Positions 24,383 through 34,592 are shown, numbered from the stretch's first letter. The stretch is DNA of 64,000 nt from Planctomycetota bacterium (GCA_029260765.1 JAJDCP010000087.1:1-64000); one strand, 5' to 3'. A program made the numbers and translations. The notes: generated by a model not told the origin, from the letters alone.

Positions 24383-27300
24383 TCAGCCCGCCCTGAGCTG
24401 CACAGGACCAGGCGGAAGATCGTCTTCGAAGCCTCTGCCATCAGCATCTGTCGTGCCCTTGCGTTCACTGCCGTCGGAGAGCACGAGCGTGTAGGAATGT
24501 AGAGCCATCGAAACGCCATCCTCATCGGTCAGATGGAACTCGACGAAGTCACGGTACTCCATGAATCCCGACTTCGCCTTTTCGGCGCCCTCAAGCTCGA
24601 CTTCGAAGAAGAACTTCAGCAACGTTGAGTCTTCACTCTCGTCGCTGAACTTGCCGTCCTGCACGCCGAGACACTTCCAACTGGTGCTCAGCTTGCCCCC
24701 CTGAACGGGTGCGCTCAGCTCAGCAACCTTGTCGTGCTTCTCGTCTGCGTCCCACTCGTAGATGGTCAGCTTGGCGGTCTTGCCGTCGCCATCTTTGACC
24801 TCCGCGCTCAGCTGCGCCGTCGCTTCAAACTGAATCTTCTGCTTGTCCCAGGCGGCATTGCTGACGACGGGCTTTTTCTTGTCGTCAGATTTTTTGTCGT
24901 CGGATTTCTGCTGCACAGCCCCCGCGGAAGCGGGCTCGGCATCGGGCTCATCATCTGTCAGTACCCGCAGCCCCACGTTCCCAGGCACCACGTCATCTTC
25001 AAAGCCCCTGCCATCTTTGTCGGTCTTGCCCTGGCGCTTGCTGCCGTCGGAGAAAGTCAGCTCGTAGCGCGTTTCTGGCAACGGCTTGCCATCGTCGTCG
25101 GCCAGCTGGAACTCGATGAAGTCCCTGTACTCGAGCTGTCCAGACTCCGCCTTCTCGGCACCTTCGACTTCTACGGTGAAGACGAACTTGAGCAGCTTTT
25201 CATCCTCGGCCTCATCGGAGAACGCCCCGCCTTCGGTTCCGCGGCAGGTCCATTCGGACTCGACGCGGCCCCCTTGCTGCACGGGTGCGCTGAGCTCAGT
25301 GACTTTGTCGTGCTGGCCGTCGGCGTCCCACTCAAAGACCGTCAACTTGGCGGTCTTACCATCCGCATTCTGGACCTCGGCGCGCATACCCGCCTTCTCG
25401 TCATACTTGACGGTCTTGCGGTCCCAGCTGGCGGAGACGATCTTGGGCTGCTTGTCGTCTTTCTTTTCGTCCGTTTTGTCCGCATCGGCAGCCGCTCCTG
25501 CAGGCTTCTCGTCGGGCTTGCCCGGCTCGATTTGCGGCTTGTTGGCGTCTTTGCTGACGCCTAGATCGTTGGGCGGCACATAGGTCCCGGAGGCCACGGC
25601 GGCCGCCGCGCCTGCTACTGCCCCAGCAGCCACGGCTGCGGCCGTTGACGCCTTGCTCGGCGCGTCCTGGGCCGCTGCGTCCGCGGCCTTCTGCGCCGGC
25701 GCGTCCTTGACCTCTCCAGGCTTGCCGTAAGGCACCACCTGCGCGGGGCCCAGGTTGCCCGCTTTGTCGACCAGGCTGCCATAGAGCTGCCCGGTGCCCG
25801 CCACCAGTCCCTGGGGCGCAGGCTTCAACGGCTCTTTGCTCGCATCGAGCACCACGCCCGCGGCCGCGAAGGGCACGTGCCGCTCGAAGGCGAGCAAGGC
25901 GCGGTCGAGCACCTCGACTCCTTCGACTTCCGGAGTCTTGCCGCCGACTTCGACCTCAAAGGCCGTGCCTTCACCGCGCGGCTCGATGCTGGCGACTTCA
26001 GGCAGCTCGTTCAGCCAGACCACCTCGGGGAACACCTTCGGTTCTGAGGCCATCAACGCGCGGTTGAAGGCCTTGATCTGCAGCTCGCCTTTCAGGTTGC
26101 CCTTGGTCTGCCAGGGACACTCGAACATGCCCTCGAAGCGACGCGATGGACGGAACTCACCGACCGGCTCGCCCTTGTAGGTGGCCTCCAGCTTGGCGAT
26201 GTCTGCCTGCGGCTCTTCGGTCTTGACCAGCACGAGCACCTTGCCGCGCAGGAACAGTTCCTTCTCACGCAACACCTTCGGAGCCCCGCCCAGGCCGCGG
26301 CTGAGGAACACCACGTCGGCAATCTTCGGGGGCTCTTTGCAGACCTTGACGTGCAACGGCGCCCGGCTGACGTTCTCGTTCTCGTCCTTGGCTTCGAGCT
26401 CGCCTTTCAGGTCTTCGCTGAGCTCGAGGGTGTAGGTGCCCTTCTCGCCAGCCTGGCCCGCCTTGCCCGCAGCCTTGCTCTCGACCACCTTGGTGCCGAT
26501 GTCCTCGGCCACCCAACGCAGCGGTTTGTCCTTGGGCAGGAAGCCGGGAAGCTGCCGACCCTGCAAGACCAGACCGTTGGTCTGCCAGGCGCCAAAACGG
26601 ACATGCTGAGTGAAAGGCAGCGCCTCAGCAGCAAAGCTCTCGCTGCGGTTGTCCAACTCGAGGGGCAAGCGGAGCGTCTCACCACGGATGCTCAGCTCGA
26701 GGATGCCGCGGCCCTGGCCGTAACGTTCCGCATCGCTCGGGAAGACACAACGGAAGAAAGCTCCACGGTTGTTGGTGTTCAGCGCGGTCTCTGCGATCGT
26801 CGGCAGGCCTGTACGCACATTCGGTTTGGCGTCGGAGATCCAGAAGCCCTTGGGCTTGAACGGCGTCTTTTTGCGCCCAGGCTCGTCCACCCACAAAGTC
26901 ACGGCGAGGCTGCCGCGGATGCGCGGCGGAGGATCGAGCTGCACCAGCGTCGGGGGCATGTTGTCGATGCGCGTCTTGCGCACCAACTTGTCGTCTTTCA
27001 GACCCGAAACATTCAAGCCGGCGCGGTCTTCGACATGCGCCCAGATCTCGCGTTCGCCGTCACCAGAGAAGCGGCTATCAAAGCTCAATCTGGGGGCGAA
27101 TGTGCCGGCACCCTTCTGCGTGTTGTACAGCACACAGACCTGCGGGCTGCTGGCATAATCGTCGGCGTTCTTCTGCACCAACGAGCGGGTCGGTTGGGGA
27201 CTGGTCTCTTCACAGAACAGGATGACCCTGTCGATGCCCGAGTCATCGTCTTCACTGTCGATCTCGACCTCTACGACCCCCTTGCCTGGCTTCGACTCGC

Positions 27301-30300
27301 TCAGCTCTTCAGGACCCTTGGCCGACTTGAGCTCACCCTTGGGCGGTACTTTGTCGAGCGCGTAGCCGAAGTTCGGCGTACCGGACTCGATGCTGGGCCG
27401 GAAATTCGCCACGTTGACGGTGATGATCCGGCAGGTCAGGTTCCCCGCGCGGTCGAACACCCGCATGATGATGTCATGTTTGCCGTTCTCGACCAGAGTG
27501 GTGTTCCAGACAACCTCGAGCGAGCCCTTCTTCTCTGGCTTCTCGGGCAAACGTGTGGCCAACACATAGTTGCGCCCGTTGGCCGTGGCCAGGGCCAGCA
27601 CCTCGAAGCGGCTCAGCCCCGAAGCCTCGTCTTCGGCCGACACCTTGAACTTGACGACGTCTTTGTAGACCCCCTTGTCCTCGCCGCCGGTGAATTCGTC
27701 CAGGCCATCGACCTCAACCTTGGGAGGCTTGTTGTCCACGCGGGCGAAGAAGCGCAGCTCGGGCTCGGGATCTTCTTTCGGGTCCTTCTTCTCGCGGGTG
27801 TCGAGCAAGATGCCGCCGAGGTTGCGGGCGCCACCCACCGGGCGCTCGTCCGCATCGCGCAGGGCTTTTCCGCTGCCCGGATCTCGTTGGCAGTCGCCGA
27901 TCACCAGCAACAGCTCGTGTCCGTCCTTGGCAGCCTCGCGCAGCTCGCCGAAGGGGACCGACTTCGAGGCCCAGGTGTCATCGCCGTATTGCGAGGCTTC
28001 CCACTTGCGCCACTGCAAAACCTTGAGCTTCTTCTGCCGCTCGCCCGCCGCTTCAGGCTTGAGCAGCCCCTTCAGCTCGCCCTTGGGGACCACCACGTAT
28101 TGGAAGTCCCGCTTCTCCGACAGCATGCCTGTATTGAAGCGTACCTTGAAGCGCCAGGTCGGGTTGTCGGGGCCCATACGCAGCTCGCGTTTGTCTTTGC
28201 CCCCCTCGCCCGTCAACACCTCGACGTTGGCTGGTCCGACCCAGTTCTCGCACGCCTCGGGATCATCGCCGGGCAACCAGTCGACCGCGTCCCCGCCACG
28301 CCCGTCAGGGATGGCACGCACGCTCAAGACTTCCGGTGCCAGGCTGCGGTAGCTGCGCAGATAGACCCGCTGCGGCTGGGGAACCCCAGAAGGCCGCGCC
28401 GCGCGCCGGCAGGGCAGGCAGGCCACGACACGCTGGACCGGATTCTCCCCCTGGCCAAAGTCGGGGATAAGGAAGCGCAGCTCGCGCGTCTCATCCTTGC
28501 CGTCAAAGCGGGGCGCACGCTGACGCTCGAAGCTCCACTTCTCGTCCTTCGTCTGGATCAACAGGAAGACCCACTCCACCGCTGGAACGGCTTCGGGCTC
28601 ATCGAACCAGAAGTGCAGGTGCAGGTTGTTCTTGCCAGGCTCGAGCCCTTTCAGCTCTTCGCCCGGCAGCTCAGGCCGCCACTCGAGCAGCTGCACCGAG
28701 GCCGGAAAAACCGGGAAGAAGCTGCGGTACCAGTCGGGCTTGCGGTCTTTCTCAGACAGCAGCTTCGGCTCGCGGGGATCGAGCCACAACGGTGGATAGC
28801 CCAGTGGATCGCCATCGCGGAACGGCAGCACACTGAACTTCTGCCAATCTTCCTGTTTGCTGGTCTCGCCTTCGAAGCTGACCTTGAAGCTATCCTTGCC
28901 GCCCCACTCTTTGGGATACCGCAACAGCTCGAGCGGCTTGCCCTTCGCTTGGCTGCCCGCCAGCACCAAGGCAGCCGCGAACTCGAACATGTCGATGGGG
29001 TTGCGGCCGGCCTCGGGCCGGATGAAGTGCGCCAGACCCTTGAGAGGCTTCTCAGAACGCAGCAGCTGGAAGTAGGCAAACAGCCCGCTCAGCGCCTCCT
29101 GACTGCCCGCTCGGAAGGCCCGATTCAGCATGCTGCAGCCGGTCTGGCGGCGGATCTGTTCACGCACGGCCTGATCGCTGGGAGCCGCCTCGTCGAGGAA
29201 TCCGCCGACCAGGTGCCCCAGGCCCTCGATCAGCCAGCGGTCGTCGTCGTAGGAGATGTCCTGCGCTGCCTGGTCCTTGGCCGCGGCCAGGGAACGGCGC
29301 GCGTAGTCGGCCACCCCGACCAGCCGCATCAGCTGATGCAGCCAGGCCGCTGCAAAGTTGGGCAGCTTGCCCGCATCTTTGCCCGGCTGACGGTCGAGCA
29401 CATCCAGCACGATCAGATCGTGACGGTTGGCGTTGCCTCGCCCGGATGACTCATAAGCGGCCAGCCGGCAAGGCGCGAGCACCGTGTACAACGAGCCGAG
29501 CGCAGTATCACGGTCGCCGAAGGTCTGGTAGATCTTCTTCGCCGCCGCTTGCACCGCCCCCTGCAGCTGGCTGGCAAAGGCCTTCTGCTCCGGATGTACG
29601 CCCCAGATCTGATGGCCGTCCTGCTCGCTGAACAGCTCGGCCTTGACCAACAGCTCGCTGCCTGAGATTCCCACCGCCAGGGCGAAGGCAGGCTTGCCAG
29701 CCGGCGTCAGACTGCGCAGCGGATGGCGCTTTCGGGGCAACAGCAGCCCGAGGGTCTTCGGCTTCTTCTCGAGCTTGAAGGGCTTGACGCTCTTGCTGGT
29801 GCGGGTGCTGCCGTCGGCGCCGTACTCTTCAACGGTGAACTGGTACGACACCCCCTGGCGCGCCGTCTCGAAGATGAACCAACCGCGGGGCTTGGCTTCC
29901 AGGGCGGTCTGTGAAGCCTCATCAAAGCTGTGGCCGAGCTCGCAAGGTCCGGGTAGAGGCTGCAAGACGACATCGCTTCGGTCGTCGAGGTAGCGCAGAT
30001 CGGCCCAGCCGTTCAGGCGCCCCTGCAGCCGCACTCGTCCCTGGGGCCGCTTGCTGAAACCCCAGGCCACCAACAGATCTTTGGCCCAGAAGCCGCGGTC
30101 TTCCCGGCGCTCGAAGATCGACACCTCATGATGGGCGCCCTTCTTCAGCACGCTGGCAAAGAACCCTCCGCGCAGCTGCGGCCAGGCATCGTCTTCACTG
30201 GCTTCGAGCGCCACGCTGGGCAGCGGGCTCTTGGGATCGAAGACCAGCTCAGGCAAGGGCTGCATGCGCGTCGCGGTAGACGAGCGGATCTGCAGCCGAG

Positions 30301-32047
30301 CGGGCACTTTCGAGCGATGGTCGAAGCGCAGGACATCTTCATCGCGCTGCAGCACAAAGTGCTCGCCAAAGTCTTTGTCGCGCAGCAGCGCGGTCTCGAG
30401 ATTCTGGGCGGCCTCTTTGCCATCTTTGCCGCAGCCGAAGCTCGAAGCATCAGCTTTGGAGGCATTCTTGCGCGCGGTCAGCTGCCTGCCAGCGATCATC
30501 ACGACATCGCCGGGCCGGGGCGCTTCGGCGAACTTCAGACCGGGACTGACCCGCTGGTAGCCGATCAGGATGTGGTTCTTCTCACCGTGCTGCTGCACGC
30601 TGATCTCGCCCTTGCGAGGCGTGTTCGCCAGCTCTTCCCAGGCCACCCCGACTTTGTCTGGCGCGCTGCCGGGCGCCCCCACAGGCCAGCGGAAGCTACG
30701 GAGCTCGCTGGGCTCAGGATCCTTGGCCGCCACGCGCACCCGAGGCGCCAGGGGACCATCACCGCGCGGAAGCAGGTGGGTAAAGGTCTTGGCATCAGGG
30801 AAGGAAGCGCCGCGTTGCAGGTTCGAGATCGCGACCGGCGTGCCCTCGGTCAGCTTGAGCGCCTCTTCGAGTTGCACCCCGGTGTTGTCCGAAGTCAATA
30901 TGCGCAGGGAGCGGCCTTTGTGCTCACCATCCCGGAAGGTCAGCAGATAGCCCTTGTAGCGGTCGGGATCGGCGGCCGGCAGGTTGCGCAGGCGCACCCG
31001 GCTGCCGCCGGTCGACGCCGCCACTTCACCCCAGGCCTCGAGATACTCGGTCTCGGGAGCCCCATTGTCGGGCTTCATGGTCACCAGGTAGCGCTCGACC
31101 TCGAAGGGAGCATGCTCCCAGACGATGGCCACGCGCCCATCGGCCATCATGAAGGACTCGACCGCCTTGCCCTCAGTCTGCGGCGGCGGCTTGTCATCGG
31201 ATTTTGGAAAAACCTCGAGCTCGAGCGGCTTTTCAGCTGCATCCTTGGCCTGGTTCGTGGCTTGCAGCTTGAAGCTGTGCTTGCCCTCCTGGTCGGGCGT
31301 GCCCTTCAGCTCGGCGGTCAAGCCTTCCTTGGCCGCTTCGACCTTCAACCAGGCAGGCGCTCCTGCCAGGGACCAGGCGAAGGGCCCATTCCCGTCATCC
31401 GTCAGGCTGGCTTCCCAGACAAACTCCTCGCCGACACGGGCCGGCGGCAAGTCTTCACATCGCAGCTCGAGCTTGCCGTAGACCTGCAGCTCCCAGGCCT
31501 TCTCCACTTCAGCAGGCGGCGACTGCGCATCGCGCACACGTAGGGTCAGGGCGTACGTGCCCGCCTCGGTCGGCGTGCCACACAAGAGCCCCGAGCGCTG
31601 GTCGGGCCCGGTGCGGACGCTCAGACCCGGAGGGGTCTTACCATCGGCGGCCGACCAGCTCCACTGCAGGGGCAGATGCAAAGGCTCGCCCTCGACGGGC
31701 AGACTCTGCTCGAGCTTTTCCCCGACCTTCGGCTTCAGCCCGGGCAGCTCGCCAATCTTCGGCTCGGCGGGGATGGTGATCGAGTACTCTTTGCGTTTCT
31801 TCAGCTGACGGTCGTCGGAGGAGCAGACTTCGACGGCAAACTTGATCTGCCCACTGCGGGTCGGCTTGCCTTCGATCATGGCAAAGCCGTCTTCCTTGCC
31901 TTCGAGGCTGAGCCCGTCGGGCAAGGCGCCATCGACCACGGCAAACTTCAGCGGAGGAACCCCGCCGGTCGCCGCGATGGCTTTCGAATAGGCGGAGCCC
32001 ACTCTGCCTTGGGGAAGTTTCTGGGTCAGGATGCTCGGTCTGGCCAA
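24383..32047 (-). CDS. Giant multidomain protein with Ig-like, peptidase-like and tandem C-terminal modules
   Basis: A 2554-aa protein. The first ~280 residues are three putative-Ig repeats (VGSAYSKAIAATGGVPPLKF..., KVGEKLEQSLPVEGEP..., ARVGEEFVWEASL...). Around residues 900-950 AAWLHQLMRLV followed by RWLIEGLGHLVGGFLDE mimics the HExxH...NEGL-H pattern of secreted gluzincin peptidases, but the zinc motif reads HQLMR. Many beta-sandwich segments follow, one ending 'HDIIMRVFDRAGN'. An Ala-rich stretch near 2130 precedes two tandem ~165-residue modules (from ~2202 and ~2391). Each module has ...FEWDADGxHDKV...EYRDFxEFxL.D.DG...SDGSxRxGxTDxDGRGFEDD, an Ig plus transthyretin-like arrangement familiar from contractile-injection spike and effector proteins. 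No signal peptide. The TTG start at 32047 follows GGAGGTGAGG. Confidence 0.85.
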   Translation of the reverse strand: MARPSILTQKLPQGRVGSAYSKAIAATGGVPPLKFAVVDGALPDGLSLEGKEDGFAMIEGKPTRSGQIKFAVEVCSSDDRQLKKRKEYSITIPAEPKIGELPGLKPKVGEKLEQSLPVEGEPLHLPLQWSWSAADGKTPPGLSVRTGPDQRSGLLCGTPTEAGTYALTLRVRDAQSPPAEVEKAWELQVYGKLELRCEDLPPARVGEEFVWEASLTDDGNGPFAWSLAGAPAWLKVEAAKEGLTAELKGTPDQEGKHSFKLQATNQAKDAAEKPLELEVFPKSDDKPPPQTEGKAVESFMMADGRVAIVWEHAPFEVERYLVTMKPDNGAPETEYLEAWGEVAASTGGSRVRLRNLPAADPDRYKGYLLTFRDGEHKGRSLRILTSDNTGVQLEEALKLTEGTPVAISNLQRGASFPDAKTFTHLLPRGDGPLAPRVRVAAKDPEPSELRSFRWPVGAPGSAPDKVGVAWEELANTPRKGEISVQQHGEKNHILIGYQRVSPGLKFAEAPRPGDVVMIAGRQLTARKNASKADASSFGCGKDGKEAAQNLETALLRDKDFGEHFVLQRDEDVLRFDHRSKVPARLQIRSSTATRMQPLPELVFDPKSPLPSVALEASEDDAWPQLRGGFFASVLKKGAHHEVSIFERREDRGFWAKDLLVAWGFSKRPQGRVRLQGRLNGWADLRYLDDRSDVVLQPLPGPCELGHSFDEASQTALEAKPRGWFIFETARQGVSYQFTVEEYGADGSTRTSKSVKPFKLEKKPKTLGLLLPRKRHPLRSLTPAGKPAFALAVGISGSELLVKAELFSEQDGHQIWGVHPEQKAFASQLQGAVQAAAKKIYQTFGDRDTALGSLYTVLAPCRLAAYESSGRGNANRHDLIVLDVLDRQPGKDAGKLPNFAAAWLHQLMRLVGVADYARRSLAAAKDQAAQDISYDDDRWLIEGLGHLVGGFLDEAAPSDQAVREQIRRQTGCSMLNRAFRAGSQEALSGLFAYFQLLRSEKPLKGLAHFIRPEAGRNPIDMFEFAAALVLAGSQAKGKPLELLRYPKEWGGKDSFKVSFEGETSKQEDWQKFSVLPFRDGDPLGYPPLWLDPREPKLLSEKDRKPDWYRSFFPVFPASVQLLEWRPELPGEELKGLEPGKNNLHLHFWFDEPEAVPAVEWVFLLIQTKDEKWSFERQRAPRFDGKDETRELRFLIPDFGQGENPVQRVVACLPCRRAARPSGVPQPQRVYLRSYRSLAPEVLSVRAIPDGRGGDAVDWLPGDDPEACENWVGPANVEVLTGEGGKDKRELRMGPDNPTWRFKVRFNTGMLSEKRDFQYVVVPKGELKGLLKPEAAGERQKKLKVLQWRKWEASQYGDDTWASKSVPFGELREAAKDGHELLLVIGDCQRDPGSGKALRDADERPVGGARNLGGILLDTREKKDPKEDPEPELRFFARVDNKPPKVEVDGLDEFTGGEDKGVYKDVVKFKVSAEDEASGLSRFEVLALATANGRNYVLATRLPEKPEKKGSLEVVWNTTLVENGKHDIIMRVFDRAGNLTCRIITVNVANFRPSIESGTPNFGYALDKVPPKGELKSAKGPEELSESKPGKGVVEVEIDSEDDDSGIDRVILFCEETSPQPTRSLVQKNADDYASSPQVCVLYNTQKGAGTFAPRLSFDSRFSGDGEREIWAHVEDRAGLNVSGLKDDKLVRKTRIDNMPPTLVQLDPPPRIRGSLAVTLWVDEPGRKKTPFKPKGFWISDAKPNVRTGLPTIAETALNTNNRGAFFRCVFPSDAERYGQGRGILELSIRGETLRLPLELDNRSESFAAEALPFTQHVRFGAWQTNGLVLQGRQLPGFLPKDKPLRWVAEDIGTKVVESKAAGKAGQAGEKGTYTLELSEDLKGELEAKDENENVSRAPLHVKVCKEPPKIADVVFLSRGLGGAPKVLREKELFLRGKVLVLVKTEEPQADIAKLEATYKGEPVGEFRPSRRFEGMFECPWQTKGNLKGELQIKAFNRALMASEPKVFPEVVWLNELPEVASIEPRGEGTAFEVEVGGKTPEVEGVEVLDRALLAFERHVPFAAAGVVLDASKEPLKPAPQGLVAGTGQLYGSLVDKAGNLGPAQVVPYGKPGEVKDAPAQKAADAAAQDAPSKASTAAAVAAGAVAGAAAAVASGTYVPPNDLGVSKDANKPQIEPGKPDEKPAGAAADADKTDEKKDDKQPKIVSASWDRKTVKYDEKAGMRAEVQNADGKTAKLTVFEWDADGQHDKVTELSAPVQQGGRVESEWTCRGTEGGAFSDEAEDEKLLKFVFTVEVEGAEKAESGQLEYRDFIEFQLADDDGKPLPETRYELTFSDGSKRQGKTDKDGRGFEDDVVPGNVGLRVLTDDEPDAEPASAGAVQQKSDDKKSDDKKKPVVSNAAWDKQKIQFEATAQLSAEVKDGDGKTAKLTIYEWDADEKHDKVAELSAPVQGGKLSTSWKCLGVQDGKFSDESEDSTLLKFFFEVELEGAEKAKSGFMEYRDFVEFHLTDEDGVSMALHSYTLVLSDGSERKGTTDADGRGFEDDLPPGPVQLRAG

Positions 32048-32049
32048 AA

Positions 32050-32059
32050 CCTCACCTCC
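32050..32059 (-). promoter_or_regulatory. Ribosome binding site fixing the TTG start of the giant gene
   Basis: GGAGGTGAGG lies immediately before TTTTG on the minus strand and inside the last codons of the propeller gene, whose TGA is 4 bp before the TTG. It decides the TTG at 32047 over longer alternatives and indicates translational coupling. Confidence 0.7.
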
Positions 32060-34049
32060 GCAGGCTGAAGATTCCATGGGAAGTTCCGACCAATAGCCGG
32101 TCGCGTACCCGCGTGACACTATAGATCTTGTTTGTATAGAAACCATTGCGTCCGTCAAACAGACGCACCTGGTCTTCGGCGCCGAGGCGCAGCAGTCCGG
32201 AACCCGTCGCCACCCAGACCAGCTCTTCGTCGGCCGTCACCTGCAACGGCGCCAGCGCCGGCGACCCCGCGGGCGCGGCCGCATCAGACGCGAGCGGGCG
32301 CGAGCTCTCGACACCATCGAGCACCTGCCAGGCCGGCGTTTCCTGCGCGCCGCGCGTCCACAGCAGCGGCGGGCCGAGCACCAACAGATCGGCGGCTCGT
32401 GCCGCGCTCGCACAGCTGGCGGCGGGCAGGTCCAGCTCGGACAGTTTCCAACCTTCGGCGCTCTCGGCGAGGCGGACCAGGCCGCTGCGGCCTGCGACCA
32501 GCAGACCGCCCTCTGCGTCGAGGGCCAGGCCCCGGGGCTCGCGCAGGTTCGGATGCTCGTCGCCCCAGACCAGGCGCGCGGCGGTGCCGTCGGCCGCCAG
32601 CCGGAAGACTCCGCCGGGAACTTGCACCAGCTCGGGATAGCCGCAGGCGTAGGGTCCAAAGGCACAGAAGCCTCCGCCCTGCCCATCGGGCGTGAAGGCC
32701 AGCAGCGGGAAATGGCAGGCCTGGGCGGTCGTACTGTAGCTGAACTGCGGCTGGTTGCGCAGCTCGTGGGCTTCGCCTCCAGGCCAGCGCAGCCCGAACC
32801 AGCGGCGCTGCCCCGACTCTCGCTCAAACCGACAGGAGCTGCGCGGACCGAGGAACCACAGAGCCTTCGCATCGCTCTGGATGCCCCAGACCTCTTCGCC
32901 GAAGCCCGTCTCGACACGTGCCTCGGCCGCTCCTGGCTCACAGCGCCAGACGCGCCCCGGGCACGAAGAGTCGACGCCCCCTTTCAGGAAATAGAGCGTG
33001 CGCCCTTCGAGCACCGCGTCGCGGGTCAGGCAGTCGGGGAACTGGCCGCCCGGATCGACGTCGACGAACGGCCAGGCTTGCTGATGCGCCCGCATCTCTT
33101 CGGGATCGATACGAAACAGCGCGTCCCCATCTGCAGCCCAGATTCCCGTCTCGGTCACGCACAGCAGCTCGCCCGGAACCCGGCGGCCCGAAGCCAGCTC
33201 GAGCGGCACCGAGCGCCAGCAGGACTCTTCGCTCTTCCAGACCTGCGGCCCGCTGTCCGCCAACACCCAAAGGCCCGTCGCGTGCGATGCGACAGCCCGG
33301 TATGCGGGCGGCCCCGCGTGGTCTGCCTGGGACGGCAACTCGATCCAGAAGCTGGCGGCGCGGGCCTCGACGCGGTCAGGTGCATACAGGTAGAGCGCCC
33401 GCTCAGAGACCGCCAGGGGACGGCCTTCAAGCTCGCGCAACGCGGTCGTGCGCGGCAGGTTGCTCAAACGGGCGTTGTCCTCGAACTGCCGGGTCTGCAG
33501 GTCGAGCCGCCGGACGCCCGAGTCCATGCCGATAAACAGGCTCCCAGCCAACTCGAGCAGCGAATGCACGCGCCCGATGCGCGCCGTGAACAGCTCGCTC
33601 TCGTGGCTGGCCAGATCATAGCGACAGACCCAGCCATCGCCGCCCAACCAGAGCTCGTCGTCGCCGCGCTGCAGAAACGCGAGCAGAGGAGCTTCGGCGG
33701 GCAATTCGACGCGGGCCATCGCACCGTCGCGGCGGCAATAGAGCGCGCTGTCGAGCAAGAAGTAGAAGGCATCCCGAGCGGCGAACGCGGCCATCGGTGG
33801 GGAATGCACCTCATCGGGAGCGGCGAAGACTTTGTCGTCGACCAGCGTGAGGATGAACATCCCTTCGGGAGTGCGGAACCACAGATGGTCCGCATCGAGC
33901 TGGCGCATCTCCAGAACCGGGACCTCAACACCGGGTACCGGCATGAAGAACGGGACATCGGGGAGGAAATGCCACAAGCCGCTGCGGGTGCCCACCCACA
34001 GCGAGCCGTTGCTCGCCACCAATGCCGTTACGTGGAGATTGCGGTCCAA
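32052..34049 (-). CDS. Beta-propeller protein (two-component-regulator-propeller-like)
   Basis: A 665-aa protein built of repeated short beta-blades: GSLWVGTRSGLWHF, DHLWFRTPEGMF, DELWLGGDGWVCRYD, GSLFIGMDSGVRRLD, EELVWVATGSGLLRL, DRLLVGTSHGIFSL. This is the periodic pattern of Reg_prop/quinoprotein-like propellers, probably two propellers or one large one. No transmembrane helix or effector domain is attached. It starts at TTG 34049 (an in-frame TAA lies six codons upstream), with only a weak ribosome binding site. It overlaps the giant gene's ribosome binding site, so the two proteins are likely made together and may interact. Confidence 0.8.
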   Translation of the reverse strand: MDRNLHVTALVASNGSLWVGTRSGLWHFLPDVPFFMPVPGVEVPVLEMRQLDADHLWFRTPEGMFILTLVDDKVFAAPDEVHSPPMAAFAARDAFYFLLDSALYCRRDGAMARVELPAEAPLLAFLQRGDDELWLGGDGWVCRYDLASHESELFTARIGRVHSLLELAGSLFIGMDSGVRRLDLQTRQFEDNARLSNLPRTTALRELEGRPLAVSERALYLYAPDRVEARAASFWIELPSQADHAGPPAYRAVASHATGLWVLADSGPQVWKSEESCWRSVPLELASGRRVPGELLCVTETGIWAADGDALFRIDPEEMRAHQQAWPFVDVDPGGQFPDCLTRDAVLEGRTLYFLKGGVDSSCPGRVWRCEPGAAEARVETGFGEEVWGIQSDAKALWFLGPRSSCRFERESGQRRWFGLRWPGGEAHELRNQPQFSYSTTAQACHFPLLAFTPDGQGGGFCAFGPYACGYPELVQVPGGVFRLAADGTAARLVWGDEHPNLREPRGLALDAEGGLLVAGRSGLVRLAESAEGWKLSELDLPAASCASAARAADLLVLGPPLLWTRGAQETPAWQVLDGVESSRPLASDAAAPAGSPALAPLQVTADEELVWVATGSGLLRLGAEDQVRLFDGRNGFYTNKIYSVTRVRDRLLVGTSHGIFSLRR

Positions 34050-34162
34050 AATTCGACAACATCCTTATAGTGCGCCATAGATATTGTATCAACGGGAGGC
34101 CGGGTTCCCGAAACATCTCAGGGAGGCCGGCTTCAGTGGATCCATCCCAGCCCGGAGAAGCC

Positions 34163-34576
34163 ATGAGCAAGTCCTTGAACCACGTCGGCGTGGCGGTACA
34201 AAGCATCGAAGCGGCCCTGCCCTACTGGCGCGACAGTCTCGGCCTGCAGTTGCTCGAGATTCGAGAGGTTCCCAGCGAGCGGGTCAAGGTCGCCTTCCTC
34301 GATGCGGGCCAGACCCATATCGAGCTGCTCGAGGCGACCGCGGACGACAGTCCCATCGCGCGCTTCATCGAGCGCCGGGGCGAGGGTGTGCACCATCTGT
34401 GCTTCGATGCCCCCGACATCCACGGCAGCATGGCCTGCATGCGTGCAGGGGGCGCGCGCCTGCTCGATGAGACGCCTCGTGCCGTCGGAGGCGGAAAGGC
34501 AGCGGCCTTCATCCATCCGAAGAGCGGCAACGGCGTGCTGGTCGAGCTGTACGCGGACGCGCCGCCCACCGACTGA
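34163..34576 (+). CDS. mce: Methylmalonyl-CoA epimerase
   Basis: A 137-aa glyoxalase/VOC-fold enzyme interconverting (R)- and (S)-methylmalonyl-CoA. Metal ligands are visible in order: His in LNHVGVAV, Glu in HIELLE, His in GVHHLCFD and Glu in GVLVELY. Family blocks YWRDSLGL, RVKVAFL and DSPIARFIERRGEG are all present. The ATG at 34163 lies 5 nt behind GGAGAAG. It is divergent from the propeller gene and convergent with Pnkp. The methylmalonyl-CoA mutase is not in the window, but the acyl-CoA genes at 17-19 kb would fit the same propionate or odd-chain metabolism. Confidence 0.93.
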   Translation: MSKSLNHVGVAVQSIEAALPYWRDSLGLQLLEIREVPSERVKVAFLDAGQTHIELLEATADDSPIARFIERRGEGVHHLCFDAPDIHGSMACMRAGGARLLDETPRAVGGGKAAAFIHPKSGNGVLVELYADAPPTD

Positions 34577-34592
34577 AGGCTTGTTCTACAGC

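Noticed and set aside
26351..29449. A 1032-codon open frame on the plus strand opposite the giant gene
   Set aside because: Same effect of high GC in the opposite strand; low-complexity Arg/Leu/Val content and no motifs.
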